In this document: piece by piece, positions 1-9,370 of the stretch
How positions within the stretch are numbered: the first letter of the stretch is position 1
Layout of the letters: each line of letters opens with the position of its first letter
From: Leucobacter sp. wl10
GTDB lineage: Bacteria; Actinomycetota; Actinomycetes; Actinomycetales; Microbacteriaceae
Length of the DNA stretch: 64,000 nt
Direction of reading: 5' to 3'
Assembly (NCBI RefSeq): GCF_003569785.1
Contig: NZ_KZ983995.1
Span: forward strand, 90,523 to 154,522
Program-made: the position numbers and the translations under genes
Notes under the pieces: model-generated
What the model was told of the DNA's origin: nothing
Databases searched by the model: none
The model's input: only the letters and a program-made list of their open reading frames with translations

Positions 1-2
1 CC

Positions 3-1091
3 GTCGAGCAGACGGCCCGTCTGCTCGCCTCCTCGCTGAAGCGCTCGGTGCTCGTAGTGGGAGCCGATGGCGAGGAGCTCGCGCTCGAGGCGGAGCGCGA
101 CGACATCGACAAGCTGCGAGCCGTCGCGCGGGAGCACTCGCCCCTGAAGTTCGGCGTGCCGTCGATCCCGGAGGACGGCGACGTGACGCTGCTGCGCATC
201 GACGGCGGCCCCGGAGCCCGGCCCGCGGGCCTCATCGCGCTGACACCGCGGATCGGCCCGGACGAGGAGTTCGACCAGGTCGTCGCCAAGCAGGCGGCGC
301 TGGTGATCGGGGCGCACGTCCAGGCGCGCTCCGCCAACAGCGCGATGGCGAACCACGCACTGCCGATGGCGCTGCTCGCGATGAGCCGGGGACTGCTGAA
401 CGCCTCGCAGCTGAAGGAGATGCGCGCGCTGCTCGAGGTGGGCACCGACACGCGGCTCGGGCTGGCGATCGTGAGCACCCCGACCCCCGAGGCCGCGGTC
501 CGGTTGAGCCGGCGACCCGGTGCGTTCAGCTCGGCGGGGTGGCCGGTGATGACCGCGGTCGCGGACGGGGCCGACGTGCTGGTCCTGCTGCGCGGCTCGC
601 TGCCCGCGCGCGCGAGTGCGCTGGCCGTGATCGATCGCCTGCAGGAGGTCATCTGCATCGGGGTGAGCTCGCTCGCCGACGGGGTCGAGACCCTGGAGAG
701 CCGGCTCGGGGAGGCGCGGATGGCGCGCGGGATCGCCTCGAGCGACCAGTGCGTCGCCTTCTACGACGACTTCGGCGCCTTCGTGGATGTGACCGGCAGC
801 ATGTCGATCGCGCAGGTGCGGGAGTTCGTGCTGCGCACCCTCGGGGACGTTCAGCGGTACGACGAGAAGCGAGACGCCGGTCTGGTGAAGACGCTCAAGG
901 CCTGGGTCGAGCACAGCGGGCAGGCCCCCGAGGCCGCGGCCGAGCTTTCCGTGCACGTCAACACTCTGCACAAGCGTCTCGCGCGCATCGAGGAGCTGTC
1001 GGGTCTGAACCTGCGCTCGTACCGGGACATGGCGCGGGTGCTGCTCGCGCTCGACCTGCTGCCGGTCGTCGAGAGCCAGTCGGCGGAGTAG
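3..1091 (+). CDS. PucR/CdaR-type transcriptional regulator, 5' end missing
   Basis: The frame is open from base 3, so the start lies outside the window; the GTG at 48 is an internal codon. About 362 residues are visible. The last ~60 residues form the PucR C-terminal helix-turn-helix, recognisable from VHVNTLHKRLARIEE followed by LRSYRDMARVLLAL. The middle of the protein has the GGDEF-like fold region usual for PucR/CdaR proteins but no catalytic GGDEF motif. Such regulators usually control adjacent purine, amino-acid or other catabolic genes in response to a small ligand. The MFS transporter starts 9 bp downstream on the same strand and is a likely target or co-transcribed partner. The ligand cannot be deduced. 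Confidence 0.8.
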   Translation, partial: VEQTARLLASSLKRSVLVVGADGEELALEAERDDIDKLRAVAREHSPLKFGVPSIPEDGDVTLLRIDGGPGARPAGLIALTPRIGPDEEFDQVVAKQAALVIGAHVQARSANSAMANHALPMALLAMSRGLLNASQLKEMRALLEVGTDTRLGLAIVSTPTPEAAVRLSRRPGAFSSAGWPVMTAVADGADVLVLLRGSLPARASALAVIDRLQEVICIGVSSLADGVETLESRLGEARMARGIASSDQCVAFYDDFGAFVDVTGSMSIAQVREFVLRTLGDVQRYDEKRDAGLVKTLKAWVEHSGQAPEAAAELSVHVNTLHKRLARIEELSGLNLRSYRDMARVLLALDLLPVVESQSAE

Positions 1092-1099
1092 GCGGCCGC

Positions 1100-2323
1100 G
1101 TGAGCGCGAGCGGGCAGGGGGCGGCGGCGGCGCGGGGAGTGCGCGCGTGGATCGTCACAGCCGTCGTCCTCGTGCAGACCTCGCAGTCGCTCGCGATGGT
1201 CGGGGTCTCGCTGTTCCTGCCGCTGATCCGGTCCGATCTCGGGATCGGCTACGGGCAGGCCGGCCTGCTCGCCGCCGCTTCGACCGCGACCTACGCCCTC
1301 ATGCAGATCCCGGCCGGATACCTCTCAGACCGCTTCGGCGCGAAGCGCGTGTATCTCGTCGGAGCGGTCGGGGTGAACCTGCTCTCCTTCAGCTTCGCGC
1401 TGCTCCCGACCCTCGGGTGGCTCATCGCGAACCAGGCGGTGTCGGGGGTGTTCCGATCCTTCATGTTCGCCTCCGGCATGCTGCTCGTCACGAGGCGGTT
1501 CCCGAGCGATCGCAGGGCGACCGCCATGGGGCTCTTCGTCGCACTCGGCTTCTCGTCGAACATCTTCCTGAACATCTTCGGCCCCCTCCTCGTCGACGAT
1601 CTGGGGTGGCGGACGCTGTTCATGATCTTCTCGATCCTGGGCTTCCTGTTCGTGGCGTTCTACCTCGCCCTGCCCGACCGCGACACGCCCGGGAGGGACC
1701 TGCAGGGCGTCCGGGTGCGCGATCTCCTCGAGATCATGCGCGGGCGGGTGCTCTGGATCTGCGGCGGCATCCAGTTCGTGCGCCTCGCGGTGACGATGGC
1801 GACGATGGCGTGGTGGCCGACCTACCTCGTGGTCGAGAAGGGCTTCGACCTCACCACGGCGGGGCTCGTGCTCGCCGTGGGCGCCGCGCTCACAGCGCCT
1901 GCGAACATCTGCGGCGGCTATGTCTCGGACCGCTTCGACCGGCCCCTCACCGTCATCGTCGTCTCGCTGCTCGTCGTCTCGGGGACGTTCATCGGCATCA
2001 TCGCGGTGGACGAGCTGATCCCGCTCGTCGCGCTGATCGCGATCAACCAGTTCTTCCTGCAGATCTACTTCGGGCCGCTCTTCGCGATCCCGGTGCGCGC
2101 GCTCGGCACGCGCTTCACGGGGAGCATCAACGGCTTCTCGAACATGTTCGCGAACATCGGAGCCCTGTTCGCGATCTTCGCCATGGGGTGGTTCAAGGAT
2201 CTGTTCGGCTCGTTCGCCATCGGCCTGCTGCTGCTCGTCGGGCTGTGCGGGGTCTCGCTGGCGCTGACGGCGCTGCTGCGCCGGCAGATGCTCGGAGAGC
2301 CGCCGGCGGTGCGGGGAGCATAG
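1100..2323 (+). CDS. MFS transporter
   Basis: Predicted 407-aa integral membrane carrier of the major facilitator superfamily. The chosen GTG start at 1100 lies 9 bp after the regulator's stop and puts about 15 hydrophilic residues before the first membrane helix. The same frame is open further upstream, but that is a shadow of the regulator gene. About twelve hydrophobic segments are visible. The loop between helices 2 and 3 carries the MFS signature as GYLSDRFGAKRVYLVG, and a matching GYVSDRFDRPL lies in the second half. The substrate is unknown. Linkage to the PucR-type regulator suggests import of an organic acid or nitrogen compound, which is inference only. Confidence 0.85.
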   Translation: MSASGQGAAAARGVRAWIVTAVVLVQTSQSLAMVGVSLFLPLIRSDLGIGYGQAGLLAAASTATYALMQIPAGYLSDRFGAKRVYLVGAVGVNLLSFSFALLPTLGWLIANQAVSGVFRSFMFASGMLLVTRRFPSDRRATAMGLFVALGFSSNIFLNIFGPLLVDDLGWRTLFMIFSILGFLFVAFYLALPDRDTPGRDLQGVRVRDLLEIMRGRVLWICGGIQFVRLAVTMATMAWWPTYLVVEKGFDLTTAGLVLAVGAALTAPANICGGYVSDRFDRPLTVIVVSLLVVSGTFIGIIAVDELIPLVALIAINQFFLQIYFGPLFAIPVRALGTRFTGSINGFSNMFANIGALFAIFAMGWFKDLFGSFAIGLLLLVGLCGVSLALTALLRRQMLGEPPAVRGA

Positions 2324-2447
2324 GCGGGCGCCCCGGGAGGGCGCCGCGCGGTCGTGGCCGCCATCGGGCGCCGTCGCTGTCACGGCTGTCACAGATGTTT
2401 CGGCTGTCCCGGCCCCGAGCGCCGGTCGCGTCTGGCATGATCGCTGC

Positions 2448-3734
2448 ATGGGACGCATTCACATCAGGGAGTTTCACGACGACGACCTCGACGCCGTGGT
2501 GCGGCTGTGGTGGGAGGCGCGATCCTCGGCCGAGCAGCCGGTGTACTCGCTCGCCGAGGTGACCGCCTCCTGCCGAGAGGACCACGCGGTCGTCGCCGTG
2601 CGCGACGAGGAGATCGTCGCCGCGGCGGTGGGCCGCGCGGCGCACGCGCAGGGGTGGATCGTGTTCTTCGGCGTCTCCGAGGATGCCCGCTCGGAGAACG
2701 TCTCGGGTGCGCTGCTCGACGCGCTCGAGCGCAAGATGGCGCCGCTCGGCCTCTCGATGCTCTCCGTGCTGATGCCCGAGGGGAGCCGCCTCGACCTCCT
2801 CACCTCGAACGGGTTCCAGCTGCGCCACAGCCTGCGCTACCTCGAGCGGCAGATGCCGGTGCAGCGCCGCGAGCTCGACCTGCTGAAGGACCTGGGCGGC
2901 AGGATCCTGCCCCGGCACCTCTGGGAGAACGTCGCCGGCATGCGCCGCGAGAAGCGGCTGCTCGAGGAGCGGCTGGTCGCCCCGCTCGCGCAGCCCGACC
3001 TCGCCGATCGCTACGGGGTCGTGCCGCCGCGCGCGGTGATGCTCTTCGGCCCGCCCGGTACGGGCAAGACGACCTTCGCGAAGGCGGTCGCCTCGCGCCT
3101 CGACTGGCCGTTCGTCGAGGTGTTCCCGTCGCGTCTGGGGGATGGGGCGAACAGCATGGCGTCATCGCTGCGCAGCGTCTTCGAGCGCGTCGACGAGCTC
3201 GAGCACGGCGTGGTGTTCATCGACGAGGTGGAGGAGATCGCCTCGCGGCGCAGCGATCCGCCGACGCCGACGCAGGGCGTGACGAACGAGCTGCTGAAGA
3301 TCGTCGCCGACTTTCGCGCCCGGGAGGGCATGCTGCTCATCTGCGCCACCAACTTCGTGCGGGGCCTCGACGCCGCGTTCCTGCGGCACGGCCGCTTCGA
3401 CTACGTGCTGCCGATCGGCCTGCCGGATGCCGAGGCGCGGGAGGCCATCTGGCGCCGCTACGTGCCCGCGGAGATCGCGGCCGGGATCGACTTCCCCCGT
3501 CTGGTCGGCGAGAGCGGGGGCCTGACCCCGGCGGATATCGAGTACGCGGCGCGGCGGGCCTCGCAGGAGGGGCTCGCCCGCGCCCTCGCGACCGGTGTCG
3601 GGCGGAGCTCGGACGAGCCCGCCCAGCTGGCGACGGACGACTATCTCGCCGCGCTCGCGGTGACGCGCGCAACGGTCTCGGACGAGCAGCAGGCGGCGTT
3701 CCTCGAGGACATCGACGAGATCGCGCGGCTGTAG
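2448..3734 (+). CDS. GNAT acetyltransferase - AAA+ ATPase fusion protein
   Basis: 428 residues starting at ATG 2448. Residues ~1-130 read as a GNAT N-acetyltransferase domain (opening IREFHDDDLDAVVRLWWEA, with the acceptor-side strand VAVRDEEIVAAAVG). Residues ~165-425 are an AAA+ ATPase of the classic FtsH/Cdc48-like class. The Walker A motif GPPGTGKTT is near residue 201 and Walker B VVFIDEVEE near 255. A sensor region contains ATNFVRGLDAAFLRHGRFD, with the arginines expected for ATP hydrolysis in a ring. Proteins of this ATPase type remodel or unfold partners. The acetyltransferase part could modify the same target. The gene stands alone with a 124-bp leader. The combination is uncommon and the target is unknown. 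Confidence 0.85.
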   Translation: MGRIHIREFHDDDLDAVVRLWWEARSSAEQPVYSLAEVTASCREDHAVVAVRDEEIVAAAVGRAAHAQGWIVFFGVSEDARSENVSGALLDALERKMAPLGLSMLSVLMPEGSRLDLLTSNGFQLRHSLRYLERQMPVQRRELDLLKDLGGRILPRHLWENVAGMRREKRLLEERLVAPLAQPDLADRYGVVPPRAVMLFGPPGTGKTTFAKAVASRLDWPFVEVFPSRLGDGANSMASSLRSVFERVDELEHGVVFIDEVEEIASRRSDPPTPTQGVTNELLKIVADFRAREGMLLICATNFVRGLDAAFLRHGRFDYVLPIGLPDAEAREAIWRRYVPAEIAAGIDFPRLVGESGGLTPADIEYAARRASQEGLARALATGVGRSSDEPAQLATDDYLAALAVTRATVSDEQQAAFLEDIDEIARL

Positions 3735-3861
3735 GGGCCCGGGCCGCCGCGCCGCGCGTCGATCGGCGTGGCGCGACGGGGCTTTCCGCGGTGCATGTCC
3801 GGGGCCCGCGGTAGCGTCGGAGACGAGAACGGGATCGGCCCGAGCGGCGAAGGGAGTGCGC

Positions 3862-6800
3862 ATGTTCGTCCAGGCACGCGAGGAGGGCGGGGATCGGATC
3901 GTCACGAGCGCGAGCGATCTCACCGCGGCGAGCGCCTGCGAGTTCGCGTTCCTGCGCCGGGTGGACGCGAAGCTCGGTCGCGACGTGCGGGTCCCGCCCG
4001 ACGACGACCCGATGCTGGCGCGCGCGGCTCGGCTGGGCGACGCGCACGAGGAGCGCACGCTCGACGCGTACCGCGCGAGCCTGGGGCCCGGAGCGGTCGG
4101 CCAGCCCGGGGGAGTCGTGGAGATCCCCCGCCCGGCCTCGATGGACGAGTCCGAGCTGCGGGCGGTCTCCGCGCAGACGCGGACATCCCTGGAGGGGCGC
4201 GCCGGCGTCGTGTTCCAGGCGACGTTCTTCGATCCCTCGCAGCGTCCGCCGCAGCGGGGGCACCCCGAGATCGGGTTCGTCGGATTCGCCGACTTCCTCC
4301 TGCTGGGGGCGGACGGCGCCTACGAGGTGCAGGACGCGAAGCTCGCGCGGCGGGCGAAGACCACGGCGCTCATGCAGCTCGCGGCGTACGCGGAGCAGCT
4401 GGAGCGGATCGGCGTACCGGTGTCGCCGGAGGCCGTGCTGATCCTCGGCGACGGATCCAGGTCCCGTCACCGCGTCGCCGACATCGCCCCGGTGTTCCGC
4501 GCTCGCCGCGCGCGGTTGCACGGGCTGCTGCTGGAGCGCTGCCGGGCGGTGGGCGCCGACGGCCGTCGCGAGAGCGCCGCGGCCGTGGCGTGGGGAGCGG
4601 ACGGGGTCGCGGCCTGCGGGCGCTGCGAGGTGTGCGAGCCCGAGGTGGAGCGGACGCGGGATCCGCTGCTCATCGCCGGGATCCGGCGCGCGCAGCGCGA
4701 CGCCCTCGTCGCCGCCGGGGCGGACACGATCGACGCGGTGGCCGCGCTGTCGGCCGGTGCGGGCCCGGCGGAGCGCCCCGTCGCCGGGATCGGCGACGCG
4801 GCGCTCGCCCGCATCGCCGAGCAGGCCGCCGTGCAGGTCGAGGCCGTGCCCGGCGGCAGGCCGCCCGTGCGGGTGGTCGATGCCGGCGCGCTCGCCGCCA
4901 TTCCGCAGCCGGATGCGGGCGATCTCTTCTTCGACTTCGAGGGCGACCCCATGTACCGGGAGCCCGGTGCGGACGAGACCGCGAGGTGGGGCCTCGACTA
5001 CCTCTTCGGCATGGTCGACGCCCGGCAGGCCTTCACCCCGCTGTGGGCGCACGACCTCGAGGCCGAGAAGCGGGCGCTGCTCGACTTCCTCGCGCTCGTC
5101 GCCGAGCGGCGTCGAAGGCACCCGGGCATGCACGTCTACCACTACGCCGCGTACGAGCGGGCGCACCTGCTCGGCATCGCCGCGAGGCACGGCGCGGGCG
5201 AGGCCGAGGTCGACCGGCTGCTGCGCGAGCACGTGCTCGTCGACCTGTACCCGATCGTGCGCCGGGCGCTGCGCGTCGGCTCGCGCTCCTACTCCATCAA
5301 GAAGCTCGAGCCCCTGTACATGGGGGCCGAGCTGCGCGACGAGGGCGGGGTGACGAGCGGTGCGCAGTCGGTCACCGAGTACGCGGAGGCGAGCGCGCAG
5401 CTGGCCTCCGGCGATGCCGCCGAGCGGGCGGAGGGGCGGCGCCGGCTCGACGCCATCGCCGACTACAACCGCTACGACTGCGTCTCCACGCTGCGACTGC
5501 GCGACTGGCTGCTGGGGATCGCCGCCGATCACGCCGTCGCGCCGTTCCCGGCATCGGAGGTCGGGGACGAGGCCGCGCCGCCACTCGAGCTCAGCCCGGT
5601 CGCAGCCGCGCTCGGAAGGCACGCGGACGGAGCATCGGGCACGGAGCTCGCCGCTCGCGACCGCACCGCGGCGGCGCTCGCCGCGAGCGCGATCGACTAC
5701 CACCAGCGCGAGCAGAAGGCGTTCTGGTGGACGCACTTCGCGCGGCTCGTCGACCCGATCGAGGACTGGGCCGACACCCGGGACGTGCTGATCGTGGATC
5801 GGGCGCGGAGCGGGGTGCTCGCCGACTGGTTCGTGCCGCCGCGCGCCCGGGCCGAGCGCAGGCGGCTGCGACTGCGCGGCGAGCTCGCTCCGGGCAGCAG
5901 CCTGCGCGCGGGCGGCGACGCGTATCTGCTGTACGAGCACCCCGCGCCCTTCCCCCAGCCGGGGGCGGCTCCCGGCGCCCGCGGCGTGCGTCGCGTGAGG
6001 ATCGCGGACCGCCTCGACGACGGGGTGATCGTCGAGGAGTTCATCGGGGGCGCCGAGCGCTACGACGCACTGCCGACCGCGCTCGTGCCCGGCCCCCCGC
6101 CCCCGGCGGGGGCGCAGAAGAGCGCCATCGAGGAGTGGGGCGCCGAACTCGCGCGATCCCTCGACCGCGGCGGCTTCCCGAGCGACCCGGTCGTGGACCT
6201 GCTCCGGCGCACGCCGCCGCGCGCGGCCGGGGGGTCCCCGCTCGTCCCGCCCGACTCGGCCGAGGCGCTCGCCGCGGTCGATGGGGACGAGCGCTCCCGT
6301 TCGATCGGCGCCGTCGTCGCCGGCCTGCGCCGGCTGGAGCGCGGCTACGTCGCGGTGCAGGGGCCTCCCGGCACGGGCAAGACCTACCTCGCGGCTCGCG
6401 TGATCCGCCGTCTCGTCGAGCGGCACGGCTGGCGCGTCGGCGTCGTCGCGCAGTCGCACCGGGTCGTCGAGAACGTGCTCGAAGGAGCGGTCGCCGCCGG
6501 GCTCGACCCGGCGCTCGTGGGCAAGGTGCCCCAGGGCGGCGGGTCTCACACCGGCGGGTCTCACGCCGACGGAGACGGTCCCGCCTACACGGTGCTGCCG
6601 AAGAACGGCCACCTGCGGTTCGCGCTCGCGCATCGCGAGGCGGGCCGCGGCTGCGTGATCGGGGGCACCGCGTGGGATTTCAGCAACGAGACCCGCTTCG
6701 AGCGACGCGGCCTCGACCTCCTCGTCATCGACGAGGCCGGCCAGTTCTCCCTCGCCCCCACCATCGCCGCCTCGGTCGCCGCCGAGCGCCTGCTCCTGCT

Positions 6801-7545
6801 CGGGGATCCCCAGCAGCTGCCGCAGGTGTCCCAGGGCAGCCACCCCGAGCCGGTCGACACCTCGGCACTCGGTTGGCTGCTCGGCGAGCACGACACCGTA
6901 CCCGACGACCTCGGGTACTTCCTCGCCGAGAGCCGGCGCATGCGCCCCGAACTCGCCGACGTCGTCTCCGAGCTCGCCTACGAGGGGCGGCTCCGCGCGC
7001 ACCCGACCGCCTCGCGGCGCGAGGCGACCGGTGCCGGGCCCGCGGGGCTCGTGTGGCACCCGGTGAGCCACGCGGGCAACTCGACGAGCTCGGAGGAGGA
7101 GGCGGAAGAGGTCGTGCGCATCGTCGGGGAGGCACTGCGCGGGCGGCTGCGCGACGGCGACCGCTCGCGCGAGCTCACGGAGGAAGACCTCATCGTGGTC
7201 GCCGCCTACAACGCGCAGGTCGAGTGCGTCGCCGAGGCGCTCGCCGCGGCGGGACACCGGCGGGTGCGCGTGGGGACGGTCGACAGGTTCCAGGGCCAGG
7301 AGGCGGCGATCGCGGTCGTCTCCCTCGCGGCCTCCAGCCCCGACGACGTGCCGCGCGGCCTCGAGTTCCTGCTCATGCGGGGCCGGCTCAACGTCGCCGT
7401 CAGCCGCGCCCAGTGGGCGACGCACCTCGTCTCCTCCGACCGGCTGGGCGACGGCCTCCCCGGCACGGCCGAGGGGCTCGCGGCGCTCTCCGGTTACCTT
7501 CGCCTGCTCGAACGCCGAAGCCGCGCTAACGTGGAGGCATGGTGA
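3862..7545 (+). CDS. TM0106-type RecB-like nuclease / RNase H-like / SF1 helicase fusion
   Basis: Large protein of about 1227 residues. ATG 3862 is preferred over GTG 3856 because the ribosome-binding AAGGGA (to 3855) is correctly spaced only for the ATG. In order: an N-terminal RecB-family nuclease core (GFADFLLL and YEVQDAKLAR near residues 140-162); a cysteine cluster CGRCEVCE near 253; an RNase H-like exonuclease segment (DFEGDPMY near 356, ending at YNRYDC); and a C-terminal superfamily 1 helicase (GPPGTGKTY near 833, VIDEAGQFS near 956, DRFQGQEA and a terminal NVAVSRAQ). The family is annotated as TM0106 RecB-like putative nuclease; a DNA repair or phage-defence role is inferred. It overlaps the next gene by 7 nt. 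A short GGSHx repeat interrupts the helicase (6537-6564). Confidence 0.88.
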   Translation: MFVQAREEGGDRIVTSASDLTAASACEFAFLRRVDAKLGRDVRVPPDDDPMLARAARLGDAHEERTLDAYRASLGPGAVGQPGGVVEIPRPASMDESELRAVSAQTRTSLEGRAGVVFQATFFDPSQRPPQRGHPEIGFVGFADFLLLGADGAYEVQDAKLARRAKTTALMQLAAYAEQLERIGVPVSPEAVLILGDGSRSRHRVADIAPVFRARRARLHGLLLERCRAVGADGRRESAAAVAWGADGVAACGRCEVCEPEVERTRDPLLIAGIRRAQRDALVAAGADTIDAVAALSAGAGPAERPVAGIGDAALARIAEQAAVQVEAVPGGRPPVRVVDAGALAAIPQPDAGDLFFDFEGDPMYREPGADETARWGLDYLFGMVDARQAFTPLWAHDLEAEKRALLDFLALVAERRRRHPGMHVYHYAAYERAHLLGIAARHGAGEAEVDRLLREHVLVDLYPIVRRALRVGSRSYSIKKLEPLYMGAELRDEGGVTSGAQSVTEYAEASAQLASGDAAERAEGRRRLDAIADYNRYDCVSTLRLRDWLLGIAADHAVAPFPASEVGDEAAPPLELSPVAAALGRHADGASGTELAARDRTAAALAASAIDYHQREQKAFWWTHFARLVDPIEDWADTRDVLIVDRARSGVLADWFVPPRARAERRRLRLRGELAPGSSLRAGGDAYLLYEHPAPFPQPGAAPGARGVRRVRIADRLDDGVIVEEFIGGAERYDALPTALVPGPPPPAGAQKSAIEEWGAELARSLDRGGFPSDPVVDLLRRTPPRAAGGSPLVPPDSAEALAAVDGDERSRSIGAVVAGLRRLERGYVAVQGPPGTGKTYLAARVIRRLVERHGWRVGVVAQSHRVVENVLEGAVAAGLDPALVGKVPQGGGSHTGGSHADGDGPAYTVLPKNGHLRFALAHREAGRGCVIGGTAWDFSNETRFERRGLDLLVIDEAGQFSLAPTIAASVAAERLLLLGDPQQLPQVSQGSHPEPVDTSALGWLLGEHDTVPDDLGYFLAESRRMRPELADVVSELAYEGRLRAHPTASRREATGAGPAGLVWHPVSHAGNSTSSEEEAEEVVRIVGEALRGRLRDGDRSRELTEEDLIVVAAYNAQVECVAEALAAAGHRRVRVGTVDRFQGQEAAIAVVSLAASSPDDVPRGLEFLLMRGRLNVAVSRAQWATHLVSSDRLGDGLPGTAEGLAALSGYLRLLERRSRANVEAW

Positions 7546-8837
7546 GAGCAGGCGGCCCCTTCAAGACCCCGCCGTCGCGCGGACTCCCCGCGCGGGGCGA
7601 CGGGGGTGCGGGCGGGACGATTCCCGCCGCGATCGAGGGCACCCTCTCGGGGGTCGGCGACGCGAGCGCTCCGCGAGCGCTCCGACCCTCCGCGCGCTCG
7701 GGCATCCCCGCCTTCGAGGTCATGCGCATCACCGATGAGATCGCGCGGCGCCGGCTCGACGGCCACGACGTCGTCTCGCTGTGCGCCGGAGAGCCGAGTG
7801 CCCGCCCCGCTCCCGGCACGCTGAAGCCGGCGGGCTACACCGGGCCGCTCGGCACGACCCCGCTCAGAGCGGCGATCGCGGGCCACTACCGCGCCTGGTA
7901 CGGCGTCGAGGTGGATCCCGCGACCGTCGCCGTGACGACCGGATCGTCGGGCGCGTTCCAGCTGGTGTTCCTCGCGGCCTTCGACCCGGGCGACCGGGTG
8001 GCGCTCGCGAGCCCCGGCTACCCGGCCTACCGCAACATCCTCGCCGCGCTCGGCGTGCAGGTGATCGAGATCTCGACCGGCCCGAAGACCCGCTACCAGC
8101 CGACGCCGGAGCTGCTCGACGCGGCCGTCGCCGAGCACGGACCGCTCGCGGGCCTCGTCGTGGCGTCGCCGGCGAACCCGACCGGTACGATGCTCGGCCG
8201 CGGCGAGCTCACCGCGCTCGTCGAGTGGTGCCGCCGCGGCGGAGCGCGCCTCATCAGCGACGAGATCTACCACGGCATCACCTTCCCCGCGCCGGGGGAT
8301 CCGGATCCCCGCGGGGTGACCGCGCGGGAACTCGATCCCGAGGCGGTGGTCGTCAACTCCTTCTCGAAGTACTGGGGGATGACGGGGTGGCGTCTCGGCT
8401 GGGCGCTGCTGCCGCCGTCGCTCCTGGCCCCCATGGAGGCGCTCGCGTCGAACTTCGCGCTCTCACCGCCGGCACCGGCGCAGGAATTCGCGCTCTCCGC
8501 GTTCAGCGAGGAGAGCTACGCGGAGCGCGAGGAGGCGGTGGCGGGCTTCGCCCGGGCGCGCTCGCTGATCCTCGAGGCGGAACCGGCGCTGAACTGGGGT
8601 GCGGCCGCTCCCTCGGACGGGGCGTTCTACTACTACTCCGATCTCGGGCCGCAGCTCGAGCGCTTCGGCGACTCGGTGCGCTACGCGCGCGCCCTGCTCG
8701 AGGGCGCCGACGTCGCGGTCGTGCCCGGCGTCGACTTCGACCCGGCCGCCGGCGACCGCGCGGTGCGGCTCTCCTACGCGGCGGGCGAGGCCGCGATCGC
8801 CGAGGCGCTCGAGAGGATCATCAGATTCCAGGGATAG
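7539..8837 (+). CDS. PLP-dependent aminotransferase, class I/II
   Basis: 432-residue fold-type I aminotransferase. The pyridoxal-phosphate lysine is K277 in [16 protein letters not shown], with the family's downstream arginine. Upstream are the cofactor-contacting ASPANPTGT and [10 protein letters not shown]. The ~55 residues before the conserved [17 protein letters not shown] are low-complexity and may be a non-conserved extension, so an internal start cannot be excluded. ATG 7539 overlaps the helicase stop, suggesting translational coupling. It resembles aspartate/alanine or YbdL/PatA-type enzymes, and the exact amino-acid substrate cannot be assigned. The next gene is convergent. Confidence 0.88.
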   Translation: MVRAGGPFKTPPSRGLPARGDGGAGGTIPAAIEGTLSGVGDASAPRALRPSARSGIPAFEVMRITDEIARRRLDGHDVVSLCAGEPSARPAPGTLKPAGYTGPLGTTPLRAAIAGHYRAWYGVEVDPATVAVTTGSSGAFQLVFLAAFDPGDRVALASPGYPAYRNILAALGVQVIEISTGPKTRYQPTPELLDAAVAEHGPLAGLVVASPANPTGTMLGRGELTALVEWCRRGGARLISDEIYHGITFPAPGDPDPRGVTARELDPEAVVVNSFSKYWGMTGWRLGWALLPPSLLAPMEALASNFALSPPAPAQEFALSAFSEESYAEREEAVAGFARARSLILEAEPALNWGAAAPSDGAFYYYSDLGPQLERFGDSVRYARALLEGADVAVVPGVDFDPAAGDRAVRLSYAAGEAAIAEALERIIRFQG

Positions 8838-8887
8838 TCGTGAGGAGCCGGGGCGCCCGCGGGGCACCGTCATGGGCGACGGGAGCG

Positions 8888-9346
8888 TTACGCCCCGAGC
8901 CGGATCGGGGTCCCTGAGGCAACGCCGACGCGCCGCTGCAGCGCCTCGTCGACGTGGGCCGGGGGATCCTGCGCCGCGTCGACCGCGAGTCCGAGTTCCC
9001 GCAGCACCGCGACCTCCGCCCCGCCGAGATCCACCACCACCGCGCTCACCGAGTCGGCGAGGGGCCCCTCGAGCGCCGCGACCGCGCGCGACAGCGCCGA
9101 GCGGGCGGCGCGGGCGAGCGCCGCCGGATCCTCGTCGCCCGCCGCCACCTCGGCGTCGCAGTAGACCACGCCGTCGCCCGAAAGCGCCTCGGCGACGATC
9201 GTGCGGCCCGTGCCGCGCACGTGGACCTCGAGCACGCCGCTGGTCGACGCGGGGGCTGCTGAGAAGGGCAGCGGAATGCCGGAAGGGGCGCCGCCGTGAT
9301 CGCGATGATCCGGTGACGCCCCTCCGAACGTGAACTTCAGATCCAT
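8888..9346 (-). CDS. conserved hypothetical protein, 152 aa
   Basis: Small protein with no family I recognise. It opens [12 protein letters not shown] and contains a central alanine-rich stretch and a predicted beta strand [19 protein letters not shown]. No signal peptide or membrane segment is visible. Codon use matches the surrounding genome (strong third-position GC), which supports a real gene. It lies convergent to the aminotransferase and 24 bp downstream of alanine dehydrogenase on the same strand, so it may be the second gene of that transcript. The ribosome-binding site is weak. Confidence 0.6.
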   Translation of the reverse strand: MDLKFTFGGASPDHRDHGGAPSGIPLPFSAAPASTSGVLEVHVRGTGRTIVAEALSGDGVVYCDAEVAAGDEDPAALARAARSALSRAVAALEGPLADSVSAVVVDLGGAEVAVLRELGLAVDAAQDPPAHVDEALQRRVGVASGTPIRLGA

Positions 9347-9370
9347 GGGATCCAGGGTACGCCCTCTCGC

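Noticed and set aside
3337..7425. 1362-codon open frame on the minus strand
   Set aside because: It is antisense to the RecB-like nuclease/helicase, has no recognisable domains and is rich in Arg/Pro/Ala/Gly, as expected for a GC-rich shadow.
8838..8887. Terminator between the aminotransferase and the 152-aa gene
   Set aside because: GC-rich short repeats are present, but no stable stem with a defined loop could be drawn.
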